From Clostridium sp. chh4-2 (GTDB taxonomy: Bacteria; Bacillota; Clostridia; Lachnospirales; Lachnospiraceae): a stretch of DNA of 64,000 bases. Positions 17,482 to 25,841 of this stretch are shown here, piece by piece. Under the pieces are notes generated by a model. The model had not been told where the DNA came from. It worked only from the letters and a program-made list of their open reading frames with translations, and made no database searches. Location: assembly GCF_002899675.1 (NCBI RefSeq), contig NZ_PKUU01000028.1, positions 23,725-87,724 on the forward strand. The letters run 5' to 3'. A program made the translations under genes and the position numbers. Numbering within the stretch: position 1 is the stretch's first letter; the number at the start of each line of letters is the position of its first letter.

Positions 17482-17940
17482 ATGAATAGAGTTATCCTTA
17501 TGGGTAGATTGACAAGAGATCCTGAAGTGAGATATTCTCAGGGCGAGCGTTCTATGGCAATTGCAAGATATACTCTTGCCGTTGACAGAAGAGGCCGCAG
17601 AAGCCAGGACGGCGGCGAACAGACAGCAGACTTTATCAATATCGTAGCATTTGACAGAGCCGGAGAATTTGCAGAAAAGTACTTCCGCCAGGGTATGAGG
17701 GTTTTAGTTTCAGGAAGAATTCAGACTGGTAGCTATACCAACAAAGATGGTCAGAAAGTTTATACGACTGACATTATTGTAGACGATCAGGAATTTGCTG
17801 ACAGCAAGGGCGCTGCTTCCGATATGGGCGGCGGCGGATACCAGCAGCCGGCAGCCAGACCAGCGCCATCCAGCGCAATTGGTGATGGATTTATGAACAT
17901 TCCGGACGGAGTTGAAGACGAAGGACTTCCGTTCAATTAA
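17482..17940 (+). CDS. ssb: Single-stranded DNA-binding protein
   Basis: 152 aa. The OB-fold occupies about residues 1-110 (MNRVILMGRLTRDPEVRYS, FINIVAFDRAGEFAEKYF, MRVLVSGRIQTGSY). A Gly/Pro/Ala-rich flexible linker follows, ending in an acidic tip, EDEGLPFN, which matches the conserved DDDxPF C-terminus that recruits replication and repair partners. It binds single-stranded DNA during replication and repair as a tetramer. It lies 24 bp after rpsF and 30 bp before rpsR, the usual operon arrangement. Confidence 0.97.
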   Translation: MNRVILMGRLTRDPEVRYSQGERSMAIARYTLAVDRRGRRSQDGGEQTADFINIVAFDRAGEFAEKYFRQGMRVLVSGRIQTGSYTNKDGQKVYTTDIIVDDQEFADSKGAASDMGGGGYQQPAARPAPSSAIGDGFMNIPDGVEDEGLPFN

Positions 17941-17970
17941 TACCTATATTCGAAGAAGGAGGTAACATCA

Positions 17971-18240
17971 ATGGCATTCAATAGAAATGATAAAGCTGAC
18001 GGTTCTAAGATGAGAAGAGGCGGCGGTATGCGCAGAAGAAAAAAAGTTTGCGTATTCTGCGGCGATAAGAACGGCGTAATCGATTATAAAGATGTAAACA
18101 AATTAAAAAGATATGTATCTGAGAGAGGTAAAATTCTTCCTAGAAGAATCACAGGAAACTGTGCAAAACATCAGAGAGCTCTTACAGTAGCAATTAAGAG
18201 AGCACGTCATATCGCTTTAATGCCTTACACAATGGAGTAA
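17971..18240 (+). CDS. rpsR: 30S ribosomal protein S18 (zinc-binding type)
   Basis: 89 aa. The S18 core KRYVSERGKILPRRITGNCAKHQR is recognisable in pieces, with the C-terminal LTVAIKRARHIALMPY. Cysteines in VCVFCG and the NCAKH motif suggest the metal-binding form of S18, as opposed to the cysteine-free paralogue. It partners S6 on the 30S platform. The ribosome binding site GAAGGAGG precedes ATG 17971. A terminator follows at 18319-18354. Confidence 0.96.
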   Translation: MAFNRNDKADGSKMRRGGGMRRRKKVCVFCGDKNGVIDYKDVNKLKRYVSERGKILPRRITGNCAKHQRALTVAIKRARHIALMPYTME

Positions 18241-18318
18241 GATCCTTATTCTATAAGGGCTTTGAGTGTTGGTTTTGCTCAAATGTTTACTCATAGTGTG
18301 AATAAAATATGATTTTAT

Positions 18319-18354
18319 AAATGACCTTATATGAAAATATGAGGTCATTTTTTG
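18319..18354 (+). terminator. Intrinsic terminator of the rpsF operon
   Basis: ATGACCTTATAT (18321-18332), GAAA-type loop, then a complementary ATATGAGGTCAT (one G-U pair) followed by a T-run. The 18241-18616 stretch holds only this terminator and the kinase promoter; no gene is visible in it. Confidence 0.88.
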
Positions 18355-18555
18355 TGCTTTCGGCGGTATATGTTTCTAATAGGTGTAAAATGATATAAAA
18401 AACCTTCCAGACAAAATCTCAATCCAGCATTCGTGAATTTACGGATACAGGTTATTGAAGGAAGAAAAGAACCGAGAAGGGTACAAAGAAAAAACGAGGC
18501 AAGGGACAGGATGTGATGATAGAATTAGATATAAACTGCAAATTGCCGATATTGG

Positions 18556-18584
18556 TTTATATACCTGTGATTATTTGATATAAT
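18556..18584 (+). promoter_or_regulatory. Extended -10 promoter for the histidine kinase operon
   Basis: TATAAT at 18579-18584 is preceded by TGA (extended -10), with a weak -35 TTTATA at 18556-18561 and 17-bp spacing. Confidence 0.6.
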
Positions 18585-18616
18585 CAAGCTATCAATGAAT
18601 GCGGGGAGGCGGGAAA

Positions 18617-20611
18617 TTGTCAGAGAAAAAAGAGCGGTGGATACTGGCAGTTGTTCTGCCTATGATAGTGATTTTGATGCTGGCGTTATGGGGGATTAAG
18701 CCGCGCCTAGATGAAATCACAACTGTAACCTCTGCAGACGGCATATGGGATTTGACGGATTACGCCCTTGACCAAAGGGTGACTAGACTTACCGGTTCCG
18801 TTGAATATGTACCAAACGCTCTGCTTACCCCGCAGGCTTTTTCTGAGAATGCTTTATTAAGAGACAATAAAATCCTGCTGGGACAGCCTGGCAATGAGAT
18901 TCCGTATGCCACCAGCCGGATGCGGATAAAGGCTCCGAAAGGCAGCTATTTTATCTGCGGGTACAGCGTGGACTTTGCCAGCCGGATGTATGCCAATGGG
19001 GAGTTGCTGTTTGAAGCCGGCGTTCCGGGCGACAGCCGGGAAAATACTGCGCCGGGCGTGGAATTCTATGTGCTTCCGGTATCGCCGGACGAAAATGGAG
19101 AGATTGTTATTGTGCAGCAGGCGTCCAATTTCACCCATAAAGACGGGGGAACCCATGGAACTCTCTACATCGGCATGCCGGAGCAGATCAACCGGTATGC
19201 AGTCCGTAATCTCTGGCCGGAAGTAGTGCTCATGGGATGCTATCTTTCTCTGTTTGTCGTACATCTGATCCTCTATTTGATGATGCGTGGCTACAGGCCT
19301 AATTTCCTGTTTGCTTTGTACTGCCTAACATGGTTTGTCCGTACAGGAGTGACCGGACAACGGATATTTAGCGTGATATTGCCGCAGCTGCCGTGGACGG
19401 CAGTGTTCCGGCTGGAATATTTAACGATGCCGTTAAGCGGTATTTTGCTTGTTTGGCTTCTATATCTGCTATTTCCGGGTGTGCTGCAAAAATGGTTTCC
19501 TCCGGCTGTCACTATATTATGCGGTTTATTCGCAGCTGTTGATCTGTTCGGTTCCACATTGTTTATGTCCTATACTACAGTCTGGCGTATCGTGATTCTG
19601 GTGCTTATCGGCATATATTTTTTTGTCCGCCTGTTTTTGAGCTGGCAGAGGCCGGACCCGGGACAGTCTGCCGTATTGTCGGGATTTGCATTTTTGGTGT
19701 TTGCAGCCATATGGGATATGATGTACCATCGTGATATGTTCATGGCTCCGGCCCTGCGCTTTGCGATTTCGGAGATGGCAATGGCGGTGTTCGTCCTATT
19801 TTCCATGACAGCTATGTTTTTTGGTACCATGCGGGAGGTGCGCCGCGCCAGAGAGAGGGAGGAGCGCATGGCCGCTGAAAAGGAGATGCTGGCGGAGATG
19901 AATCGAATGAAAAATCAGTTTTATACGGAAATATCCCACGAAATGAAAACTCCTTTAACGGTTATATCTGTCAATGCGCAGTTCGCGGCCCAGAACATTA
20001 AGGCCGGTGTGGTGGATGAAGAAACAGTTACCGATCTGACCGCTATTTCGGCCGAAGCCAGGCGGTTGTCGGAAATGGTCACAGGCCTTGTGGATCTTGG
20101 CCGAATGCAGGGAACCGTATCCGGGAGAACGGAACTGTCTCTTGAGTCTTTAGTGGCGGAAACGGTGCGCATTTATCAATCCATGTTTGCCCGGCGGGCA
20201 AATACCCTGACAGCAGAACTTGAACCGGACATACCCGTTGTGGAGGGCAGCACCGACCAGATTGTTCAGGTTCTGATCAATCTTCTCAGCAATGCCAACA
20301 GACATACAAGAAACGGCAAGGTAGTGGTCAACGCGGAAGTTTTGAATGACCAGGTACGGATCAGCGTTTCGGATAATGGAAGCGGCATCAGCGCGGAACT
20401 GCTTCCGCACGTATTTGACCGGTTCTGGCGGGGCGAGGGAGGCGGAACCGGTTTGGGGCTTACCATATGTAAAACAATAATAGAAGAACATGGCGGCGAA
20501 ATTGGAATAGAGAGCGAAGAGCACAGGGGGACAAGGGTTTGGTTTACTCTTCCGGCGATGAAAGGGGCGGGACATGAAAGAAACGGGGATAATTCTCCTG
20601 GTAGAAGATGA
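18617..20611 (+). CDS. 7TM-type membrane sensor histidine kinase
   Basis: 664 aa from a TTG start at 18617, which sits 7 nt after GGGGAGG (18603-18609); an in-frame ATG at 18599 lacks a ribosome binding site. An N-terminal signal/TM (about 8-28) and a ~170-aa extracellular beta-rich domain come first. A run of about seven membrane helices (about 195-400) gives a 7TMR-DISM-like layout. A helical linker leads to the HisKA domain with phospho-accepting H441 (ISHEMKTPL) and an HATPase domain with N box (LINLLSNANRHT), G1 (DNGSGIS), F (FDRFW) and G2 (GTGLGL) motifs. The ligand is probably a small extracellular molecule, unknown. It overlaps the response regulator by 38 bp. Confidence 0.93.
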   Translation: MSEKKERWILAVVLPMIVILMLALWGIKPRLDEITTVTSADGIWDLTDYALDQRVTRLTGSVEYVPNALLTPQAFSENALLRDNKILLGQPGNEIPYATSRMRIKAPKGSYFICGYSVDFASRMYANGELLFEAGVPGDSRENTAPGVEFYVLPVSPDENGEIVIVQQASNFTHKDGGTHGTLYIGMPEQINRYAVRNLWPEVVLMGCYLSLFVVHLILYLMMRGYRPNFLFALYCLTWFVRTGVTGQRIFSVILPQLPWTAVFRLEYLTMPLSGILLVWLLYLLFPGVLQKWFPPAVTILCGLFAAVDLFGSTLFMSYTTVWRIVILVLIGIYFFVRLFLSWQRPDPGQSAVLSGFAFLVFAAIWDMMYHRDMFMAPALRFAISEMAMAVFVLFSMTAMFFGTMREVRRAREREERMAAEKEMLAEMNRMKNQFYTEISHEMKTPLTVISVNAQFAAQNIKAGVVDEETVTDLTAISAEARRLSEMVTGLVDLGRMQGTVSGRTELSLESLVAETVRIYQSMFARRANTLTAELEPDIPVVEGSTDQIVQVLINLLSNANRHTRNGKVVVNAEVLNDQVRISVSDNGSGISAELLPHVFDRFWRGEGGGTGLGLTICKTIIEEHGGEIGIESEEHRGTRVWFTLPAMKGAGHERNGDNSPGRR

Positions 20612-21290
20612 CAAAAATATTCAGCGGATTAACCGTCGGATTTTGGAACGGGAAGGATTCACGGTACTGTGTGCCGCAACCATAGGGAAGGCATATGAGC
20701 TTCTTCAAAAGCATTCGCCGGATGTTCTGGTGTTGGACATTATGCTTCCGGATGGAAGCGGGCTGGTTTTTTGTGAAAAAATCCGTTCTGCTACTCCAGC
20801 GCCGGTACTGTTTCTGACAGCACTGGATGAAAAGAATGAGATTATTGAAGGGCTTGTTGCAGGCGGCAATGACTATATTACAAAGCCTTATGATGTGGAC
20901 GAATTTGTGGCCCGCGTTAAAACCCAGCTCCGCCTTGTGCGCATGAATCGTCAAACAATGGAACACACAAAAACTTTGACGAGGGGGCCTTTGGTTCTGG
21001 ATACAGTAGCGCTGCGGGTCTTTTTAAACGGCAGCGATATGAGGCTTTCTGCCAGGGAATTTTCCGTTCTGCTGTATCTTTTAAAAAATGAGGGAAAAAC
21101 CCTTCCGGCGGAGGAAATCTATGAAGAGATCTGGAAACAGCCCATGTCCGGAGATGCTAATGCTCTTTGGAAATGTATGTCGCGGCTAAAGAATAAACTG
21201 GCGGCTTCAGAAGGCAGAATATCTTTAATGAATTTTCGAAATGAGGGCTATCTGTTAGACATTTTGGACGACGGGCTGGAAAATAAGTGA
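20574..21290 (+). CDS. OmpR/PhoB family response regulator
   Basis: 238 aa. The receiver domain (1-115) has the acidic pocket E11/D12/D13, phospho-acceptor D55 (VLDIMLPDG), T82 and K104 (TKPYD). The C-terminal winged helix (about 140-232) contains LSAREFSVLLYLLKNEGK and a final FRNEGYLL hairpin, typical of trans_reg_C DNA binding. It is the cognate partner of the kinase, whose 3' end it overlaps. A terminator follows directly. Target genes cannot be read from the window, but the linked GAF-REC gene downstream is a candidate. Confidence 0.95.
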   Translation: MKETGIILLVEDDKNIQRINRRILEREGFTVLCAATIGKAYELLQKHSPDVLVLDIMLPDGSGLVFCEKIRSATPAPVLFLTALDEKNEIIEGLVAGGNDYITKPYDVDEFVARVKTQLRLVRMNRQTMEHTKTLTRGPLVLDTVALRVFLNGSDMRLSAREFSVLLYLLKNEGKTLPAEEIYEEIWKQPMSGDANALWKCMSRLKNKLAASEGRISLMNFRNEGYLLDILDDGLENK

Positions 21291-21309
21291 TATAAGAGTG
21301 ACGGTATAA

Positions 21310-21346
21310 CGCGAACCTGACATTTTGGTAAGGTTCGCGTTTTTTT
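21310..21346 (+). terminator. Intrinsic terminator after the two-component genes
   Basis: CGCGAACCT (21310-21318) pairs with AGGTTCGCG (21331-21339) and is followed by seven T residues. Confidence 0.92.
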
Positions 21347-21388
21347 CGTTTTTTTCTGTTATGCTGAATCTGAGAAAGGAGGAGGCGT

Positions 21389-21550
21389 ATGGAAAAAGAA
21401 CATTCACAGATAAGGTTTGAGGTGTGTATAGAGGATTACCGCAATTATACATGGCAGGGAAAATTGACAACAGAGGGTCGTGTGATTGAGTTTAAAAGTG
21501 ATTTAGAACTGCTGCTCACCATAGATAAACTGGTGAGTAATAGGATGTGA
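21389..21550 (+). CDS. Small 53-aa protein of unknown function
   Basis: This short frame starts at ATG 21389 with AAAGGAGG at 21376-21383 and ends TGA 21548-21550. The protein contains a WQGKL segment, then EFKSDLELLLTIDKLV near the C-terminus. From memory this resembles a family of ~60-90 aa clostridial proteins with WQG and F-x-S-x-LELLLLMD motifs, of unknown function. It lies just after the two-component terminator and about 48 bp before the GAF-REC gene, so it may be co-transcribed with it. The strong ribosome binding site and motif match support it as real despite its size. Confidence 0.65.
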   Translation: MEKEHSQIRFEVCIEDYRNYTWQGKLTTEGRVIEFKSDLELLLTIDKLVSNRM

Positions 21551-21597
21551 AAGGCCTTTCTGCAGTTTCACTATTAAAAAAGGAGGGAGGCCAGTTA

Positions 21598-22590
21598 ATG
21601 AAACTTTATACAGGTATCGCTGGACAGTCTCAGGTCTTATGTCATCAAGAGAGCGCAGTTCGTAATGAACGGTTCGTCGGGGAATGTTTAAAAAGGATAA
21701 GCGCGGCTTCAGATGCGGAAGAAGGACTGCGCCAGCTTCTTTGTTTTTTAGGGGAGAAGCTGGAATGCGACCGGGTATACGTGTTTGAGGAGATCGACCG
21801 GCAGCATATTTACAACACATACGAATGGTGTAGGCCGGGAATCTCATCCGGTATTGAAGAACTCCCTTATGTGACAAAAAAAGACTTGTTTCCCTGGTAT
21901 GGGCGGTTGGCAGGTGGAGGGAACATCATCGAATCGGATGTGGAAATGCTTAAAAAAAGTGATCCATTAATTTATGAATTTTTACAGTTTCAGGAAATCC
22001 ACTCCATCATTCTGAGCCCTATGATGGTCCAGGGAAAGATATACGGTCTTCTGGGGGCGGATAATCCTCCGCCGGAAAACCTCAGACATATTTCGGTGCT
22101 GTTCGATTTGCTGGCATATTTCGTATATTCTCTGGTCAGCCAAAGGGAATTGTCAAGGCTCAGAGAGATCCGCAACTCTGTTCAGAAAACCAGAACTGCC
22201 GAATCCAGGCATGTGGGAAAGACCGTTTTGCTGGTAGACGACAGCCCGGAGCTGCTTCGCCTGAATGAACGAGTCCTTCGTCCGGATGGTTATACTATTA
22301 TGAGTGCGAAGTCACTGCAGGAAGCCGGTGCGCTGCTTAAAAAATCTTCGCCGGATGTCATTGTTTTGGATATTGATCTGTCGGATGGAAACGGACTGAG
22401 CTTTTGCAGAGAACTGCGCAGCAGAGCTGACATTCCGGTGGTATTTCTTACGGCCCACTCCGATGCGCGAACTGCGCGGGAAGGGATAGAGGCCGGAGGC
22501 TGCGCATTTCTGACTAAGCCTTATCAAATGGAGGATTTACAGAAAGCGGTGTCTGATGCGGTGGATGGAAAAAACAGCTCCAAAATATGA
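21598..22590 (+). CDS. GAF domain-receiver (REC) signalling protein
   Basis: 330 aa from ATG 21598; AAGGAGGG lies about 10 nt upstream, and an earlier in-frame start at 21547 would overlap the 53-aa gene. Residues ~25-185 form a GAF-like domain (LGEKLECDRVYVFEE and ILSPMMVQGKIYGLLGADNP). Residues ~208-325 are a receiver with D214/D215, phospho-acceptor D258 (IVLDIDLSDG) and K293-like TKPY. There is no DNA-binding or enzymatic output domain, so it may act by protein interaction. Its REC closely resembles that of the OmpR-type regulator upstream (shared LDI-LPDG/LSDG and FLTA motifs), suggesting duplication. GAF domains bind small molecules or dimerise. Confidence 0.85.
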   Translation: MKLYTGIAGQSQVLCHQESAVRNERFVGECLKRISAASDAEEGLRQLLCFLGEKLECDRVYVFEEIDRQHIYNTYEWCRPGISSGIEELPYVTKKDLFPWYGRLAGGGNIIESDVEMLKKSDPLIYEFLQFQEIHSIILSPMMVQGKIYGLLGADNPPPENLRHISVLFDLLAYFVYSLVSQRELSRLREIRNSVQKTRTAESRHVGKTVLLVDDSPELLRLNERVLRPDGYTIMSAKSLQEAGALLKKSSPDVIVLDIDLSDGNGLSFCRELRSRADIPVVFLTAHSDARTAREGIEAGGCAFLTKPYQMEDLQKAVSDAVDGKNSSKI

Positions 22591-22611
22591 AAAATAAATT
22601 TGAATTTTCAA

Positions 22612-23520
22612 TTAGCTGTTAGCCGGATTGATCAAATCCAATTCCAGCTTGTTGAAGCTGTTAATAATATGCTTTTTAAAGGTGAGCAGCATCTTAGGCA
22701 TAAATTTTTCTTTGTGGTAAACGATATAAAAATCCTGTTTCATATTTAAAAAAGGAATGGCTTTAAATTCACCGCTTTTCAGCCTTTTTCGGACAGAAAG
22801 CTTAGATAATACTCCCACTCCGTGTCCTGCCGCCACCGCATTTTTAATTGCCTGTGTATTATGGCAGATCCAGGTGGGATTCCACTGGATGCCCAGTTCT
22901 TTTGTCACCTTTTCAAACTGTATTCTGGTTCCGCTTCCGGGTTCTCGGATGATAAAGTCTGCGGTTTCTAAATCACGTACCGTGATGGTCTCCATTTGGT
23001 AAAAAGGATGTTTATGGCTGTAGACAGCCACCACGTCGGCTTCCATAAACTGTTCCGTAATCAGCACCGGGTTATCGATATAGCCTTCGATAAGAGCGAT
23101 ATCAATATCATTATTTAATAATAAATCTTGCACGCGTTGGGTATTTTCGATATAAACACGGTATTGAATATCAGGATAAAGAACTTTAAAAGAAGAAATG
23201 ATGTCGCTTAATACACTGGTGCCAACAGTGACGCTGGCCCCGATTCTGATTAAGTCATTGGTAGCGGTATGCCGGATCTCGCTGTCAATTTTGTCATATG
23301 TATCAACCAGATAGATAGAATGGTGGTAAATTGTTTTGCCCGCTTCTGTTAAATAGAGTTTCTTATCAAGTCTTTCAAATAATTTCACTCCATACCAGTC
23401 TTCCAGTTCTCCGATCGTTTTACTGATTGATGGCTGAGATACGTGCAGAATTTTCGATGCTTGTGTCATATTCATATGTCTACAGACTTCATTGAAAACC
23501 CGAAAGTGTCGAATTGTCAT
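22612..23520 (-). CDS. LysR family regulator of the adjacent sugar-acid genes
   Basis: 302 aa from ATG 23520, which is preceded by TTAGGAGG; a longer frame to 23643 has no ribosome binding site near its start. The LysR helix-turn-helix is clear (MTIRHFRVFNEVCRHMNMTQ, then ILHVSQPSISKTIGELE). The C-terminal ~210 residues form the periplasmic-binding-like effector domain (IRIGASVTVGTSVL). LysR proteins usually activate a divergent target; here the divergent gene is the PfkB sugar kinase, and a 16-bp palindrome sits at about -65 from that gene's predicted start. The effector is probably a pathway sugar acid, inferred only from context. Confidence 0.92.
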   Translation of the reverse strand: MTIRHFRVFNEVCRHMNMTQASKILHVSQPSISKTIGELEDWYGVKLFERLDKKLYLTEAGKTIYHHSIYLVDTYDKIDSEIRHTATNDLIRIGASVTVGTSVLSDIISSFKVLYPDIQYRVYIENTQRVQDLLLNNDIDIALIEGYIDNPVLITEQFMEADVVAVYSHKHPFYQMETITVRDLETADFIIREPGSGTRIQFEKVTKELGIQWNPTWICHNTQAIKNAVAAGHGVGVLSKLSVRKRLKSGEFKAIPFLNMKQDFYIVYHKEKFMPKMLLTFKKHIINSFNKLELDLINPANS

Positions 23521-23787
23521 TGTAAAACCTCCTAATAGTTTATCCATTGGTAATTTGGGCAGCTGCATATCTTGATGTAAAAAATTATAATGATAACATA
23601 AAATAATCCCATTTTTAAAGTATAACGATAAATGGCAGAGCAATCATTGTTTTGTCTAAAAGATTAATTATAGAAATTATATTACATTAAATATAGCATT
23701 TCAAGTTGTTAAATAATGGTATAATATTCTATTTTAGTGCACATTTTGCATAATAAACCCTGATTTTGATGAAAATAATTGACTTTA

Positions 23788-23803
23788 ATAACCAATTGGT
23801 TAT
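23788..23803 (+). promoter_or_regulatory. Palindromic LysR-type binding site
   Basis: ATAACCAATTGGTTAT is a perfect 16-bp palindrome centred about 65 bp upstream of the predicted start of the kinase transcript, the typical recognition site position for LysR activators. Confidence 0.65.
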
Positions 23804-23825
23804 CTGTCCGATTCGGTTTATGTAT

Positions 23826-23854
23826 TTTACAAAGTACAATCCGGTGTTTATAAT
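23826..23854 (+). promoter_or_regulatory. Promoter of the kdgK-aldolase operon
   Basis: TTTACA (23826-23831), 17 bp, TATAAT (23849-23854). No other gene is present between 23521 and 23903. Confidence 0.8.
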
Positions 23855-23903
23855 GAAACCATAAGCAGAGAGATAATAATTCAGATGAAAAGGAGACAGA
23901 GAA

Positions 23904-24854
23904 ATGCCGGAAGTAGTGACGATTGGAGAGACTATGGTGGTTTTTGACAGCCTGAATGCTACCAGGCTGAGATATAGTTACAACTTTGAATGCCATACCG
24001 GCGGCGCTGAAACGAACACTGCAGTCGCATTGACTCGGTTAGGACATACGGCCGGCTGGATCAGCAGATTGGGCGAGGACGAGTTTGGTTATAAGATTTT
24101 AAACCAGTTTCGGGGAGAGGGCGTGGATGTAAGCCAGGTTCAGATGTCGGATCAGGAAGTAACAGGCATTTTCTTCCGTCAGAGGCTGGATAACGGTGAA
24201 AGTAAAAACTTTTATTATCGGAAAGGATCGGCGGCCAGCGCCATGACTCCGGATATTCTGAATGAAGATTATATAAAAAATTCAAAAATTATGCATATTT
24301 CGGGAATTACTCCGGCAATCAGCGAAAGCGCGGCACGTACAGTGGAGAGGGCTATGCAGATTGCAAAAGAAAACAACATTTTAGTGGCATTTGATCCGAA
24401 TCTGAGATTAAAGGTGTGGACGTTGGAGGAAGCGAAAAAGACCCTTGACCGGTTAATGGCATATGTGGATATTGCGCTGCCGGGAGTGGAAGAAGGGGAG
24501 CTGCTGTATGGGACTTCTGATCCGGATAAGATCGCTGCGGCCGTTAAAAACTATGGTGTTAAAACGGTTATTGTAAAAGTTGGAGCTGATGGCTGTATTG
24601 GATACGAAGGAAATAACAGAGAGGTTTCTTCCGGTTTTAAGGTGAAAAAAGTAGTTGATGCATTTGGCGCAGGAGATGCTTTTGCAGCCGGTATTTTGGC
24701 CGGGACCTTGGAAGGGCGTTCTTTGGGAGAGCGTATGAAGTTAGCAAATGCGGTCGGCGCTATGACGGTTACGGTAAAGGGTAATATTGAGGCATTCCCG
24801 ATGAGAAAGGAAGTCGAAGATTTTATCAGCGGCAGTACGGGGATTAATCGATAA
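23904..24854 (+). CDS. kdgK: PfkB family sugar kinase, probable 2-keto-3-deoxygluconate kinase
   Basis: 316 aa, typical for KdgK. N-terminal IGETMVVFD and the GGAETNTAVALTRLG signature belong to the ribokinase/PfkB fold. The second PfkB signature carries the catalytic base D258 in DAFGAGDAFAAG. Residues following the KdgK pattern include the FYYRKGSAAS block, and DPNLRLKVW. Such kinases phosphorylate 2-keto-3-deoxygluconate to KDPG. The two downstream DapA-family enzymes could cleave the product (or the unphosphorylated sugar acid). AAAAGGAGAC precedes the start. Substrate assignment among PfkB kinases is less certain than fold. Confidence 0.85.
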   Translation: MPEVVTIGETMVVFDSLNATRLRYSYNFECHTGGAETNTAVALTRLGHTAGWISRLGEDEFGYKILNQFRGEGVDVSQVQMSDQEVTGIFFRQRLDNGESKNFYYRKGSAASAMTPDILNEDYIKNSKIMHISGITPAISESAARTVERAMQIAKENNILVAFDPNLRLKVWTLEEAKKTLDRLMAYVDIALPGVEEGELLYGTSDPDKIAAAVKNYGVKTVIVKVGADGCIGYEGNNREVSSGFKVKKVVDAFGAGDAFAAGILAGTLEGRSLGERMKLANAVGAMTVTVKGNIEAFPMRKEVEDFISGSTGINR

Positions 24855-24890
24855 CATAAAAATTATATGTGCAATTAAGGAGGAAAAGGA

Positions 24891-25781
24891 ATGGATGTCA
24901 AGAAGTTTTCAGGAGTTTACCCGGCGGTTATCACCCCATTTACAGAGGAAGGCAAAGTGGATGTAGGGAAACTTACAGATTACATTGCGTATCTCGTGGA
25001 TAAGGTGGACGGTTTATTCGTAGGAGGATCTTATGGTTCCGGCCCGATAATGACCGTGAGCGAGAGAAAGACGGTTGCAGAAACCGTAATGAAAGTGGCA
25101 AAAGGAAAAGTCCCGGTGATCTTTATGATCGGATGCACGGATACCAACAGCACCATAGAGCTGGCAAAGCATGCGGAATCGGTAGGAGCCGATGCGGTAG
25201 CAGCGGTAACGCCCTGCTATTACCGCCATACGAAGGATGTTATTATCCAGTACTATAAGGACTTAATCGCAGCAACCAGTCTTCCGGTCATCGCATACAA
25301 CAATCCAAAGTATTCCAATTTCTGCATTACCGGAGACCTGTTAAAGGAGTTGGCGGATATCGGGCTGCAGGGAGTAAAAGACAGTTCTGCGGATATCGCA
25401 TTATTCTATGATTATATGGCAAAAGTGGACAATGACGGTTTCTTATTCCTGATCGGATCTCAAACTCATCTGGTTCCAGCGGTAGTAGGCGGAGCGCATG
25501 GAGTGGTATCCGGATTATCCAATGCATTCCCGGGATTTATTAAGGAAATCTATGAGAACTGTAAATCAGGCAACTTCCAGAAAGCGAGAGATATGCAGCT
25601 GAAAGCGAATCTTCTCCGCTCCGTAACAGGAGATGGAATCCCTGTTCCATTCTATCATGCGGTACTGCCGATGCTGGGAGTGGATATCGGAGTTCCGAAA
25701 AAGCCGTTCCTTCCGAGAAGTGAAGCTGAGGTAGAGAGAATCAGAAAAGCGTTAGTTGAGACTCAGATGATCATAGGTTAA
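24891..25781 (+). CDS. DapA/NAL family class I aldolase or dehydratase, copy 1
   Basis: 296 aa, one TIM barrel. Schiff-base Lys is K163 (GVKDSSAD), the catalytic Tyr is Y136 (AYNNPKYSN), and the N-terminal GVYPAVITPFTEEG and GGSYGSGP motifs mark the dihydrodipicolinate synthase / N-acetylneuraminate lyase superfamily. The YNNP in place of DHDPS YNVP and the linkage to a KDG-type kinase argue for a sugar-acid enzyme such as KD(P)G aldolase or a deoxy-oxo-glucarate dehydratase, not lysine synthesis. The next gene is an almost identical copy. A strong AAGGAGG precedes ATG 24891. Confidence 0.85.
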   Translation: MDVKKFSGVYPAVITPFTEEGKVDVGKLTDYIAYLVDKVDGLFVGGSYGSGPIMTVSERKTVAETVMKVAKGKVPVIFMIGCTDTNSTIELAKHAESVGADAVAAVTPCYYRHTKDVIIQYYKDLIAATSLPVIAYNNPKYSNFCITGDLLKELADIGLQGVKDSSADIALFYDYMAKVDNDGFLFLIGSQTHLVPAVVGGAHGVVSGLSNAFPGFIKEIYENCKSGNFQKARDMQLKANLLRSVTGDGIPVPFYHAVLPMLGVDIGVPKKPFLPRSEAEVERIRKALVETQMIIG

Positions 25782-25841
25782 TTTTTTTTGAAGAAAATAC
25801 ATAATACAATATACAATGTTCATAAAAAGGAGGAAAATGAG

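Noticed and set aside
23709..23996. A 95-codon minus-strand frame in the lysR-kdgK gap
   Set aside because: It would cover the promoter, the palindrome and the start of kdgK and has no ribosome binding site.
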